Below, piece after piece: positions 34,515-46,965 of a stretch of 64,000 bases of DNA. The position numbers and the translations under genes were made by a program. This DNA comes from Loripinus fragilis (lineage: Eukaryota; Mollusca; Bivalvia; Lucinida; Lucinidae). Numbering within the stretch: the first letter of the stretch is position 1; each line of letters starts with the position of its first letter. The DNA lies in the NCBI GenBank assembly GCA_964019695.1, contig OZ026521.1, forward strand, positions 30,718,601 to 30,782,600, read 5' to 3'. The notes beneath the pieces are model-generated. The model saw nothing but the letters and a program-made list of their open reading frames with translations, had not been told where the DNA came from and did no database searches.

Positions 34515-34787
34515 CTGTGACTTCCGCGACGAGCTGCTTCGAGGGAACCAGACGAACAAATCTACAACAATGTCTTCAGGATATCAGAGCCGCAGGAAAC
34601 AACAACTCGGCCTTCTGGTTTGGGACCCAGTATTCTATAACTTGTCCAAACGGAGATGACGGGACACTCGCCTGCTTCAACCGAGATCCAACTTCACAAA
34701 CATTATTCCAAAGGATGCAATAAGGTCCTGGATTTGACCCAAGTGTGATTGATAGATTCGTGAAAGTGGAATTTACATCGCCACCAG
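34515..34787 (+). CDS. Copy B, exon 2 (N-terminal Cys region; contains in-frame TAA)
   Basis: Acceptor gccttAG at 34513-34514, donor GTATAC from 34788. 273 bp, phase 1 in and out. Encodes SCFEGTRRTNLQQC, FWFGTQYSITC and ACFNRDP; TAA follows FQRMQ at 34721-34723. After the stop the frame continues GPGFDPSVIDRFVKVEFTSP to a phase-correct donor, so the exon is real and the stop is a lesion within it. Confidence 0.75.
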
Positions 34788-34852
34788 GTATACGTTTTAT
34801 GAATACCAAACGTCGTGAACCACAGAATACAACTGTCATGACGTCTACTGTC

Positions 34853-35067
34853 CTGCCAGCCAGGAGTGACGATGGCGACATGTTTTGTTTACAAAGTTAT
34901 CAGGGACTTATGTTCGATTGATCAATTGTGTATTAATCCTATCCGCCAGATAGGAATTATACACAAGTGATCTATCGATTCACATTAGCTCAAGAGGAGT
35001 GTACACATTAGTTTTTACTTAACAATTATAAACAAAACATGATGTCACTGTCACTCTTGGCTGGCAG
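34853..35067. mobile_element. Hairpin MITE, family S
   Basis: Ends CTGCCAGCCAGGAGTGAC and GTCACTCTTGGCTGGCAG. The core is a palindrome around TTGTGTATTAATCCTATCCG. It lies 65 bp after the exon 2 donor. A second copy is at 55536-55751. Confidence 0.7.
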
Positions 35068-35957
35068 AACAGTATTTAAGCTCATTTTTAGATTAGATTT
35101 AACATGTTTATTTCATAAAACAGCAATCGAATTGGACACAAGTTTTGATAAATTCTACCGTCCTCTCCATATAATTTAAAGGATACAATGGAATAAACAA
35201 ACATTTTTCCTAACGATTTTCAGGATAACCCTCCCTGGGCCATTTTGTCAATATTAATGTATATACCGACCAGCAACCGTTTTAGACTGATGACTGATTA
35301 GGGAATTTAGCAGACATATCATATCTTAAGGAGAATTTCAAACTTTCAAGGTGCGTCTTTTAAGGGATGTTTGCACTTTTTTACGCTTGGTTGTTAGCCT
35401 CTGACAGCCTGTTACATATGTTACCATAACTTATTTTGCCTTCTAGAAAAACCAAAAGTTGTTTTTTTATCTTAAAGATATTGCCTTATATGAGCCATTT
35501 ACCAACTCTACCACCGCTTCTGAAGAACTCAATTTAGTATTAATTATTTAAGTAATAGTATATGAAAAAGCATCTGCTGCTTTATATATTACATATTTGA
35601 TTTGATAAAGAATGTTAGATTTTTTGCATGTTTGAGAAAAAGATCAGAGCACTTGTTAAAGGCTGTAACGTATTTTACATGGCATGATAAATGAGCAAGG
35701 ACAATGAATTGATTAAAGGGATGATATTTCAGAAAAAAAATATTTATATGTTTTTCCATAAGTCTCTCTAGCCTCTGGTGCTTAATCTTAGATATCATTT
35801 CATTGGTGATTATCAAGCCAATGTACCTTTGTTACAGATGTTATAAATAATCTTTTGTTCTTTCTTCAAAATTTCCTTATATGTATAATACTAAAATATA
35901 TATAGGGCATAGAGGGACATAAAAATAATAGTTTCACAATTAAAACAAGGCAATTTA

Positions 35958-36225
35958 GTAAATGAAAATACCAGGAATTGATGCAATCAAGTACCACACC
36001 TGACCCATAACAAAAACACAAATAAACATCACAAGTGAGAACCCAGAGGTTAGCCATATCCCAGCAAGTGACCACAAAGCTACAATGAACATCCACGAGA
36101 AAGACAAACACGAACTATTAATAACGAAAATGACCCCCAAAAGAAGCACCCCCTTGGAATGGTCAGAAAACATGTTTTTACTGGAGGGCTTAAACTGGTT
36201 TCATGGCGCCAACCTCGCCCTTAGT
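35958..36225 (-). mobile_element. Retroelement 3' fragment in copy B intron 2
   Basis: Contains CACACCTGACCCA, GAGAACCCAGAGGTTAGCC and CCTTGGAATGGTCAG, matching the reverse of 61200-61500. Confidence 0.6.
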
Positions 36226-37467
36226 TCAAGTTGTCACCAATTTCTAAGATCAGAACACGTATTACAGATACAACATGTATAACATGGTGAAATCTTTTCA
36301 ATGAGCAAGGCCAATGTCTGACGTAATAGATGATATTTCAGAAAAAAAACAATAAATTTCACATGTGTACTAACTGGTGCCTAAACCTTAAAAATGATAT
36401 TCATTTCTGATTATCAAGCCCATGGACTGTTGTTACAGATGTTATTAATGATTTTTTACACATTTCCTAATACTGTGCATTACATTATGCTTAATATAGA
36501 GCCACATATAGAAAAGATAGTTTTACATTTATACAAGACAATACAATAAATGTTCCTGTTTATTGCAAACGGTCAAAATTAACCCGCGTCCATTTCACAC
36601 TTATATTAAACGTTAGTCATTGTCTGGCTTTGTGGCAATCATCATTATTTGCTGCCTCCTCGCAAAACAATAATAGAATCATCACACAGTATTTCATAAT
36701 TTCAAACACTTCCTGTTGTACAGTTTTGTTACCACTAGTTTCACTCAAAATTGATGAGCCATCATCAACTTTCCAACTATGTCATTTATGGCTTGGAATA
36801 TTTCAGAAACTGGAATGAATTCCTGATAGTTGGCTCGTCGTATATGCGTTCAAGCGGTACTATGCAAATAGGAGAAGACTAAAGCTTTACAAGAAGGAAC
36901 AATATGACACTAAAAGCAATAAGTACCTGGCCTGATGTACCTTGATTTTTCTGTGAAAAAGAATCATATCTTAGCCGATTTACTTTGATATATGTTGCCT
37001 TTGTCTTTCTATACATGCAACAAACACGTTTTCACCTAATAATGTCTCAGAACACTTATTTTCTTCTCACAAGCAACTGAAAACTTCTTAGAAGTCTTAA
37101 AACTTCTGAAATGCTGAAAGAGAGGGAAATTGTCCCCTTCAGATGAACGAGCTGGATTTATCACAGCAGGCAATGCAATGGTCTGCAGGATGACTAGAGC
37201 TAAAATTAGACCCTTTTATTTCAATGAGTCACTAAGTTTCTGAGATCAGAGCACTTATTAAAGGATGTAACATATATAAATTGACATAACAAATGAGCGA
37301 AGGATTTGTCTTGACAGTATCCTTTTTGATTTTTCACTTTCAGGCTTTTCAACTGATCATGATATGGGACAGCCTTATCAACTTATTTACTCTGTATAAA
37401 GCATACATTGAGCTCAATATAGACCTACTAATGGTTATACTGTTTTACCCATAGTCCAGTTTCTTTT

Positions 37468-37734
37468 TTGCATGCAATAGCTGATGATATGCCTGCAAAA
37501 ACTGAGAAAATCAAAGGTTTTACATTCTTGACAGGCTTGATTTTGACAACAACAAATGAACCTGAAGCTAACATAATTGATGGCAATAACCAACTTTATG
37601 TCCTTTCTCATATATCAGATAACTTACAAGATGTAACAGATGTGGTATTTGACCGTCTGCCAAATTATCAGGAGTCGACTCCTGATCTTTGCCCTCTTTC
37701 TTACTTTGTAACAGATATATATAAAGAAACATAA
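37468..37734 (+). CDS. Unrecognised 88-residue open frame
   Basis: An ATG-to-TAA frame with protein-like composition (for example GLILTTTNEPEAN and LYVLSHISDNLQDVTDVVFD), unlike the AT-rich sequence around it. It could instead be a terminal exon, since AG acceptor candidates occur at 37451-37452 and 37479-37480. I do not recognise a family and see no partner exon. It lies inside intron 2 of copy B, on the same strand, and within the inverted-repeat cluster, so it may be a captured exon or transposon coding remnant. The phase-1 junctions of exons 2 and 3 join correctly without it, so it is probably not part of the PEBP gene. Confidence 0.35.
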   Translation: MHAIADDMPAKTEKIKGFTFLTGLILTTTNEPEANIIDGNNQLYVLSHISDNLQDVTDVVFDRLPNYQESTPDLCPLSYFVTDIYKET

Positions 37735-37856
37735 ATTAAGTTCTTTGGGCGCAAAAATGTCGAACATTGAAATAATTTTGATTTAAGACTTTAATACTTT
37801 AGCACAAAAGAACTGGAAAGGTTAGATGGCAAATGATGTAAAGAAAACAGCCTATC

Positions 37857-38938
37857 AAAGGACCTCTGACGGTGGTAATGGGAATCACAGTGTATCGCTG
37901 CCTATAATTTTGATAAAAATTTAAGTCGATCAAATGCTTCCGTTTTCATATATAAGCTCACTGTTGGTATCTATTTTATGATTTTGCATTTGATTTCCTA
38001 TTTGCATTAATGTACGGCTTTATTTTGGGGCTAAAATGGTCACTTTTTGCATTATACATATAGGAAATAGAAAAATATTTTTAAAACATCATCCCCCCCC
38101 CGAGTCCCAACTAATCCTTTTGCACGTAAGTGTGTTCTCATATTTTACATTAGATATGTGAAAAGCTAGCTGGGACTTGGGGGGGAATGATATCCCACAG
38201 CCCAAAATGTGACGTCTGGGCGAGCCCGAACATTAGCATTTGGATTTTTGGTGTGCTCTCTTGAAAATCTTTTTTTCCAGTATAAGGAAATAATTAGTAC
38301 AAGTAAGCTTCCTTTTCATAGCCTATTAGTCATGGAATATTATAGCGTTTTAGCATATTTTTCTTTAGATTATGAAAATTGTCCTTTTACTAAATTCAGT
38401 TGGTAAATTATTTTGCACATATACTGTATCTATCCAATACACATAAACTACAAGGCCACTGACTAGGTGTACTTTACCCATGGATGAATGGTTATGATAC
38501 ATTGCTGCATGATATTGCACCAGGTAAATACATTGTCATCAAGGTTGAATATGGACTACAGTTGCACTTCAAAATATTTCTTAACAAATCAGATAGAAAA
38601 CACAACAACAAAAATAATCATTAACATGCTCATGATTTTGGACTTTAAAATACTTTCACTGTAATTTGTAATCGAGTATTGATGATATAATACCCTTACA
38701 CGTGAAAATAATTGATTTCGAAATGTTTTGGTGAAGTCAAATTTTGCAACCCCTACCCCCTTTGGTAGTGTCTCCTCCTTTGTCGTAGGCATCTGCCTGT
38801 CTAATTATAACCTTAATTCGTTCCTAATACATCAGGTGTCCTATCAAAAAGGATACCAGTGATATCTTAGGCATAGGGAAGTTTTGGGAAGCATCTGAAA
38901 AATAGGCAGATACCCTATTAAAGTGTCAGAGGTCCTTT
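37857..38938. mobile_element. DNA element family U, complete copy (about 1.08 kb)
   Basis: Ends AAAGGACCTCTGAC and GTCAGAGGTCCTTT in inverted orientation. Internally it holds an imperfect inverted pair around CCCCCCGAGTCCCAACT (38095) and AGCTGGGACTTGGGGGGG (38167). No coding content. A rearranged relative is at 28944-30650. Confidence 0.65.
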
Positions 38939-41313
38939 CTGTTTGACCAATGGCAGAAATTTTATGGTATGCTAAGAGGTACACGGTAGACATATATTTT
39001 ACTATATCAGAGTAATTCTATCACTCGACAAGCACGGATGCAGAGGCAGTTGCAGTAAGATTGCTTTTTCCACTTCACAGGAAGGGATATATACCAGAGT
39101 ATGCATACATGTAAAACAGTATCAAACATTATCCATAGTTAATTTAGTGTTGATCCAATGGCACTGACAAACTGTTTCTGCTTTTGAAGGATGCTAAGGA
39201 TTCAAGTTATAGCTCGTCATTTTGTTTGATACTGGCACATGCCACACATACAAAGAAAATTCAATAACACCCTTTGATGAAAAAGATGAGAAGTATAGAA
39301 ATCGCCTATAAGTGAGTTTTGTCAAAATTACTAATTTTAAAAGGCAATTTAATTAATTCAAAGCTCATAACGCCATAGGAAGCTGTGTTTTGTTTAAAAA
39401 AATCTTCATTTGTAGTTAAGGCGTTCAGCATGCAAACTACATGAATAAATCAAATGAACAGATAGTTTAATAACTTCTTTATGTAGCTCAGACGACTTTA
39501 AAGTTTCTTATTCTTAATGTGATATGGTAACATATATAACAGGCTGTTAAAGGCTAACCCCCCTGATTTATAACGTGCAAACATCTCTTATTTGGCGCGT
39601 CTTAATACGATGCGATGATTCTATTGTTTGTGATGAATGGAAGATTATTTTGCAACAGAGGCAGATGGCAGACACAATGATAGACATTGTATGAGTGATT
39701 GACTTGAACAAAGATTGGTTTTAATATTTATAGGAACATTGATTTAATTATATCATTTAAATGTCGAACTATTATTTTCTATTTGTATCTCTTTATATTT
39801 TAGTATTATACGCATTAAGAAAAACGTGATGAAAAGTTGTTTTTACATTATCTGTAACACAAATCCATTGGCTAGTTAATAGCAATCACTATAAATCCTC
39901 AGATTAAGTCACCAGTGGCTAGATATTTATATGAAAACATGTGAAAAAAAGTATTTTTCTGAAATATCAGCTCTAACATAAAAACCATTTCCTTGCCCAT
40001 TTATTATGTCATCTTTTAACAAGTGCTCTGATCCTGGTGTCAAATTTGAAAATTTATATAAACAAGACAATCACAGAAATGTAAAGTATCGACCAGTGTC
40101 AAATATTTTCCTTTAATAATGTATATCAAAATTGGCTACATAAAATTGAGGGTTTTGGTTGTTTAACAGCGCATTTCGGACCAGATAAAGCAAACTATAT
40201 TTTTTCTATTAGTCAAATGAGATATATTAATTATATATGGTTAAAAAGTGAAAAAATACACAAATCGGCTGTTAAAGTAAATGATGTTAGACACAATTAT
40301 CATTTTCAGGGGTAACGCAAATAACATCATTTGAAGCTGTAATTTTGTTCGAATTGCTTCTTTTCTGTATCTTAGGCATCTAGCTTGCTGACTGCATACA
40401 TAATTTGAATAATTAGCTAATGTCTTCTTTCTGTATCTCAAACTTTCATTTTACTTTTCTTCTTAGTTTGCTTCAGTAACATATGTATTATGTAACAGGC
40501 TATTACAGGCTAACACCCCGGCGTACAGAGTGCTTACATCTCTTAAAAGACTCAGCTTGAAATTTTGGTTCAGATGGGATATGTCTGCGAAATTCCCTAG
40601 AGTGGGTGGTGTGAGGGGAGCAAGGCCTTTTTTAGCTTCAAGTCTATTTGACACCACTTCCCTGATCATCTTTGAAATTATTCAAATCTTTGGCTATCTT
40701 TTATGTATCTTGATAAAGCTAAATATTATCTATTACGTTCTTTTATGCAAATATAGAGTAACAGGCGTAAGTCAGTCAATGTTAAGGTCAAGATAAGGAA
40801 CATATTAATTTATGAGTCTGTTTACGCACACGCCTAATAAAAATTTTGCATTACCGTCGTTTCAAAAAGTGATTTGCAACGTCAATTTGAGAATTGTATG
40901 ATATTAACATAAAAAAATCTACTACATCTGTGCCTTATTCTGCTTAGGACGATGTGTGTTTTCCAGTCAGCAACAATAAGCAAAACTTGTAGTTCGTGGC
41001 TTTACACAATTTTTAAACTGTGGAACAGGTTGATTTGGACACACACCTAACCTAAAGCATTTTCGAGAGTGGATGGGAATGCATAACCCTGCAATAGAAA
41101 ACTGTTAGTGGCAAAAAACGTTTACAAGCCGTTTTAAGCGTAAAGTTGTGATTATTTGTTTATCCATTAGTTTAAACATGTGCTTTGGATGCCCAAAAGA
41201 ACCGTCTCATTGATATGTTTTGGTTAAAAACTATTTTTCAATTACGCTCTCTTTTATTTGGACATTAACTAGCATGCAAAAAAACAAGGTTTAGCTTTTT
41301 CTTCTTTTATTAG

Positions 41314-41543
41314 GTTCGTACGATGGATGTGGTCAGTCAGAGAAAATCAACACGACATGGAATCAAGATATAGACCCTATGTCAAACCTGGTTGCATCCC
41401 CCTGGAATACACGTTTTCTTCCCTACTTGCAGTGGAGTTCCCAGCCAGGAGATGTATATACTTTGTTTGTATATGACGCAGGATATGGACCTACGCATGG
41501 TGTATACACAAATATTAATGGGAATGATATTTCCACAGCAACG
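41314..41543 (+). CDS. Copy B, exon 3
   Basis: Acceptor tttattAG at 41312-41313, donor GTAATA from 41544. 230 bp, phase 1 in, phase 0 out. Encodes SYDGCGQSEKINTTWNQ, VYTLFVYDAGYGP and NINGNDISTAT, closely matching copy A. Confidence 0.85.
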
Positions 41544-44078
41544 GTAATAAACTTTGCACAATCTATCACATTTGCTCAGATAAGGTTACATAGAGTTCTT
41601 TAAGAGTTGTAAATATTTTTTCACTTCCGAATTCCAACCAATCTAGTGTTGTAATTCTACTATTGGAGTGGCGACAACAGCATGCACTGATTCAGAGAAT
41701 GGAGGGACAGGGGGGTTTGACCCCCCACCCCCCTTAAAATCACAAAACTGGTCCGGATCCCCTGAAAATCACAAAGCTACCAAGCCAGCATTCAATGTTG
41801 GGCCATCATTGGTCCGCCATCGGAACGTCATTTAAATGGAGAAACGGTGTTTCGCTGGCCCACTTTTTGTGGTATTTGGATCCTTGGATCAAATCCGCTC
41901 ATCTGCTATAAAAAGAAATAGAAAAGAAAAAAACGGTGTCAGTGTTGAATCCCTCTGACAAAATTTTTCTGGATCCGCGCAAGACCAGTGTGGTTCTTGT
42001 AAAAATAAAATTTTATTTGTGAGCAATTACTAAAATAAAACATCCAATGGATTTGGGATATCAAATAAATTTGCACATTTGTAGAAGGCTGGATGTCTTG
42101 AAGAGTTATTTAAGTTAAAACAAATGCAGGTGACTGAAAAATTACACTGACTTGATATTTAGGACTTGGGTCATTCTCTCATTTGTTCAGTTTGGTAAAC
42201 TTCTGAAAACTTCCAATTAGTGTGATTATGAAAAATTGAGCCTATAGTGACATAACCATTGAAAGTCCATGCATAGAACAAACCGTATGCAAAGTTTTGA
42301 GCAAATTTCAATGTGGGAAGTATTTAGTAGCATATGTCCTTAAAATAGTTAGTGAGTATGATAAGAAAATACCACAATCACATATCGCGGATAAACCCAT
42401 GGCACCGCGAGGAAGAGCAACACAACAATCACGAGACACCAGGGAGTCAAACCAAGCAAAGCAACCAGCTTTCTCTTCCCCAATTAAGATGATTGCAAAA
42501 CTAGAATGGATATAAAGTAACGCACAACAAAACATAGAACAATAACAGAATCCCATTATGGGAGTAGCAATCAACATCGAATCAACAAATCTGGTTAATT
42601 CGAGTTCGAACTATCGAGGTTTTACTGGATTATTTATACGCACTTATTGGATTTCAAATATTGAATAGCTGGGAAACAGATTTACAAAAGTTGATAGACT
42701 TTCTTCTGACTCCCTTTTTGTATTTCGAAATTATCTATAAGTGTAGAGATTAGATATAACACACATTCACTGAAAAAAAATGATATCTAAAATAATCATT
42801 TGAAATTACACATCGTTCATGATAAACGAATCTATTGCTTACGGCCCTCTCGCCTTAGCAATTTTAAGCAAACGTTATCATTACCCTGATTTTTCTATAT
42901 ATAATAATAATATAACAAACATAGCGCATGTGTTCCCTTGTAATTTCAAATCATTATAAGGACTTGGAGTAATGTGTGGCTTGGAATGGGGGATTTTATT
43001 TCCTTTATTTTTTTCTTTATCTTTAATTTCATTTTTTTCTGATATTTCCTAATATAAAATGAACGAAATTCCTAAACCGCCACTCAATATTTTCTCAAAT
43101 ATCTTAACATATATGATACATAAATGGCTACAATTTACACTCAATATGGAAAAAGCAATTTAACTGAACCTGTAGAAATTTCATTTTCATAAATTGAAAC
43201 TAACATGCTCATTTGATAGACTGTATAAAGGTACCATCGCATTTAATTTTCACACAAATGCTAAAATTTGAACTCATCGCTTAAAACCCAGTATTCCAGG
43301 GACCTAAAGTGAAAAACACCATCTTTATGCTGTTATAAATGGACATCATTGAACATTTTTGGGTTTCGCTTTTATTAAGTGGGGATTTTCAGGTAATCCA
43401 AAATGTTCCTATGGAAGCCCATATGACATAAAACAACACAAGAATGCTTTATGGAGATGACATGTTTTGTCCACAATATTATTGGAACTTTCCGGTGCTG
43501 TAAATGGACATTATTGAACACTATCGTGTTGATTTAGTGATATAAAGTAGCAATTTTCATGCAATTCAGTGCTCCTATGGAGACCCATATGGCCTAAAAG
43601 AACACAGAAATGTGTTTATGGTGATGAAATGTTTTTTGTCGACAAAATTATTGAAACAACCGTCACCCATTAAGCATGTACTGCACATCAATCTAGACAC
43701 TTCCGACCTTGTGCATCACCGCACTAAAGTATGGTGGACTATACAGGACATTTTATAACATACGCAAAAGTCAGTTTTTGTCGATTTTTCTCGTCATACG
43801 AGTGCAAAAATGAAAAATGACCGACAGGTTGTGGTGTAAACTGTCGGCTCTATCAAAACATGCCAAACCTTGTGATAAATTATGAATCAGTCTCAGCGAG
43901 GCCCCTATTTTGATTGAACCCACAGCCTGACCCCTCTACTTTATACTCATACAACCCAAACGTTGTTATTTTTGTGATAAATTAAAGTTGTCCGATAGTT
44001 GCCGATAAAAATGCGAGTATACACAAGGCAAAAAAACATTTATCATTGTGTGCCACGTGCAAAACAGGTATTATAGTC
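41544..44078 (+). other. Copy B intron 3, first part
   Basis: No exon seen. A two-unit tandem repeat of about 166 bp lies at 43310-43650 (AAATGGACAT(C/T)ATTGAACA and CTATGGA(A/G)(G/A)CCCATATG recur in order). The A-rich stretch 42340-42560 resembles repeats at 12600 and 17000. Confidence 0.45.
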
Positions 44079-44952
44079 CTGCCGCAATAATAAGAAACGC
44101 GAAAATCTGAAATATTATTTTATTACTTGCATTTTTTCAAATATAAAGCTCAAATCTGGATTTAGATAATCTTGCAGTGTCAGAAGAAATTTGTTTGAAG
44201 AATCTACTACCACTGCCCTGACCCATAATTTCTTGAGAATTTCGACATTTTTAGGCTTTCTGAAAAGCGGGGGGGAATTTAAACGGTGTAACAGCCATGT
44301 GGCGGCCTACATATCTGTACTTAGATTTCTACAGGTAAGTGTCAAAAGCATCACACACTTTAAACGCGTGATTGCTTTGTACAAGTCAGTTTTATTATTT
44401 TAAGCACTGCCATTCAGTCGATAATATCGATTCAACCAGCGTAGATACACAGCCGACTGATCCAATACGGGTAAATAATGTTTCTATATTTGTAAGGACA
44501 TTTTCTACTAAAACAGCGTGATGTGGCTATTATGGACAGTTTTATAAAAACAACTTTTACAGTGGTAAATGGCCTAAACATCATCAACTACATAAATAAT
44601 GTAATTTATAGTCTGTCATTCATTTTCTGTAATTAGTTAATTTGAGCTGTTTCAATGGTAACACTGACTTAAACTTCAAATATGTGGAATAAAATGCCCA
44701 AATTCTACCATCAGAATTACCAGAGCAAAAATTAACGGTAATACCAGGCAATATCTTTTGTCAAAATTCTGCCTGAAATTATTCACGAATATTGAATGCT
44801 CAAGGTGATATAAATTGAAAACGTACATCCGCGATTCTAATTTATGCAGCAGTACTTTATATGTGCGATACTCTTTATACTATACCGAACAAAAGTGAAA
44901 ACGATACACTATAATATTCTATATTTTGTGAGAAAGTATTGGACGAAAAGTA

Positions 44953-46144
44953 TACTCAGCGTCAACGAAAAGTTACCAGGTATTTAATCAAATTTTATTC
45001 GGCATTGAAAACATGAAATAAATTTATTTTTTTGTGATATTATTTTTAGGATACTTTGCTTTAATGTTTTGACATTAGTATCCAATCATTCTCAAGGCTG
45101 AAATTGAGCGCCTAAGAAATGTAAAGTCACAAACCTTAATAACGAGTGTGTCCTCCATTAACACCAATTGTTGCTTGAACTCCGTATCGTATTGGGGGAT
45201 AGCCTCCCATTCCCTTTTAAGTGTCTGAATTAGCTGTTGACGGTTATGGATGTTATACCTGCCGTCAAACACGCGACGTCCTAGCTGGTCCCAAAGATGC
45301 TATATGGGGCTCAGATCAGGAGAGAATGCTGGCCAAGGTAACACCTGCATATTGTTTTGTCCAAGAAAGTCTGTTATAAGCCTTGCTGAATAAGGTCTGG
45401 CGTTGTCTTGTTGATACAGCGTTACGTCGGCGTGATTTTGAAGAAATGACACTACAACTGGCTCTAATACCTCGTCAATATACCGCCTGGAAGTCAGATT
45501 TCCCTCAATAATCACAAGAAGTGTCCTGTAGCGCCACGATATACCGCCCCACACCATCAAGTGTCAAGTAGGTGCACTTATGCGTTGGTTATTAATTCCT
45601 ACAGTCTCTTGAGCCGTTTTAGCTATTCCGAAGATGCGACAGCACTATGTTCCGATCCTGCCGTTGTGACGTTACTTTTTGGCGCCCAGGGTGTTGTCTA
45701 TCACTTACAGAGCCTGTAGTAGCATTCCTTTCAACAAGTTTAATGGTCGTCTGATGAGAGCAACCCATCCTCCTGGCTACTTTATGGAATGACAATCAAA
45801 CCTCAACCATTTCAACGGCACCTTGACGTTGGGCTTCATTTAAACGTCCCATAGTTGACGCTGTGAAAATTCTAAAGTTGGCGTTTTGTTGGAACAGTGT
45901 TAAACTATCGAACAAATAACAAAATGTGAATTTAGCATTGATTCTATTCAATAAAATGAATAAAACTCATTTTCGAACGTGCGCATAAAGGGGGACAAAC
46001 CAGATACTCCTGCAGGTGGTCCTTGCAAGAGATGGATTCGTAACTTAGTACAATAACGGTCAAATAAAATTAAAGTTCACCACATGTCATATGATGACAT
46101 TTATTATTCTTTTTTGCCCGGTAACTTTTCATTGACGCTGAGTA
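44953..46144 (-). mobile_element. Tc1 (DD34E) transposon, inactive
   Basis: Inverted ends TACTCAGCGTCAACGAAAAG and its inverse ending CATTGACGCTGAGTA, flanked by TA (44951-44952 and 46145-46146). The 1192-bp length is slightly short for an intact Tc1-like element. It encodes a broken transposase on the minus strand. Confidence 0.8.
45075..45868 (-). pseudogene. Tc1-like transposase pseudogene
   Basis: The minus-strand frame opens with MGRLNEAQRQGAVEMVEV and then a stop. It continues as an HTH-like segment (SFHKVARRMGCSHQTTIKLV) and GSVSDRQHPGRQKVTSQRQD, and breaks again. The catalytic part (45300-45560) has MVWGGISWR, LYQQDNARPYSA and LPWPAFSPDLSPI. The family then expects Glu-His-Leu-Trp, but the Glu codon is TAG; 34 residues separate the second catalytic Asp from it (DD34E). 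Coding resumes as FDGRYNIHNRQQLIQTLKRE. The segment between the DNA-binding half and MVWGG is largely deleted. Several independent lesions make this dead. Confidence 0.85.
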
Positions 46145-46659
46145 TATTTATTAAAGCTTAATAATGTTTTCCAGACATCAAGCAGACGATTCGTCGAAAC
46201 TCCACCAATTTGACTCTTTTGATGTCTGAGTTATGTCCCCTTTTGTGTTTAAAGATTTATTCACTGATTTATGCAATTGCGCATGTGCAAAAAAAATTGT
46301 TACGCTTATCAAAATTTGTCATACTTGTGTTGCTTTAAAAACAAGAAACGGACTTATCACCGAAAACAAGCGCAGAAATCAGTTTTGAATTTATCAAATG
46401 TGTAAAAAAAAAGGTCGTAAACGGTCTCTCTTTGACGAAAAACAATAGGGAATATTAAATATTTGGTAATCTTCGATTTATTACGATTTTCGATAAATTT
46501 ATTTTACCAAATCAGATAGACCTATCAGCACATTGTTCCTACCATTTCCCGACCAGTAATGTTCTCAGACTAAGATGCAAAAACACATTGATTTTCCTAT
46601 TGAGATTTCAGTGATAAAATTTCAAGCTTGGCCTATTTGATGAAAACCCCACTTTCTAA

Positions 46660-46965
46660 GTAAGTAAGGGTGCAAAAATCAGGAATCCATACAATCAAGT
46701 AACACACCTGACCCAGGATACCAATGGGAAAGTGACAAACTCACAGTTATACACCGCAAACGAGAGCCAAGAGGTCAACCCTTACCAGTAGGTGACCACA
46801 AGGCACAAATAAACAGACGCGCACAAAGGCATAACAAACACAAGATAGAAAAAAACATAAAAGACATAAAAGATCCACAAAAGAAGTACCGCATTGGAAC
46901 GACCAGTAGAATATTTAACTGGAGGGCTTTAACCTGTTTCAAAAGTCATTCACATTTCTGGTTGT
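46660..46965 (-). mobile_element. Retroelement 3' fragment in copy B intron 3
   Basis: Reverse copy of about 61215-61505, one of the longest matches in the window: CACACCTGACCCAGGATACC, GAGAGCCAAGAGGTCAACC, AAAGAAGTACCGC and GGAGGGCTTTAACC. It was inserted inside the putative 3.5-kb TIR element. Confidence 0.7.

Larger units (their letters stand above)
35333..40560. repeat. Cluster of direct and inverted copies of an unnamed repeat in copy B intron 2
   Basis: Block A (TCTTTTAAGGGATGTTTGCA ... TTAGCCTCTGACAGCCTGTT) is at 35333-35430 and inverted at about 39520-39600 and 40475-40560. Block B (GATCAGAGCACTTGTTAAAG ... GATATTTCAGAAAAA) is at 35640-35790, partly repeated at 36245-36480 and 37235-37310, and inverted at 39945-40040. 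The outer order A-B...B'-A' resembles a decayed element of about 5 kb with inverted ends, into which others have inserted. Confidence 0.5.

Noticed and set aside
42297..42577. Opposed frames of 72 and 89 codons
   Set aside because: No recognised motif; the stretch is part of an A-rich dispersed repeat also seen near 12600 and 17000.
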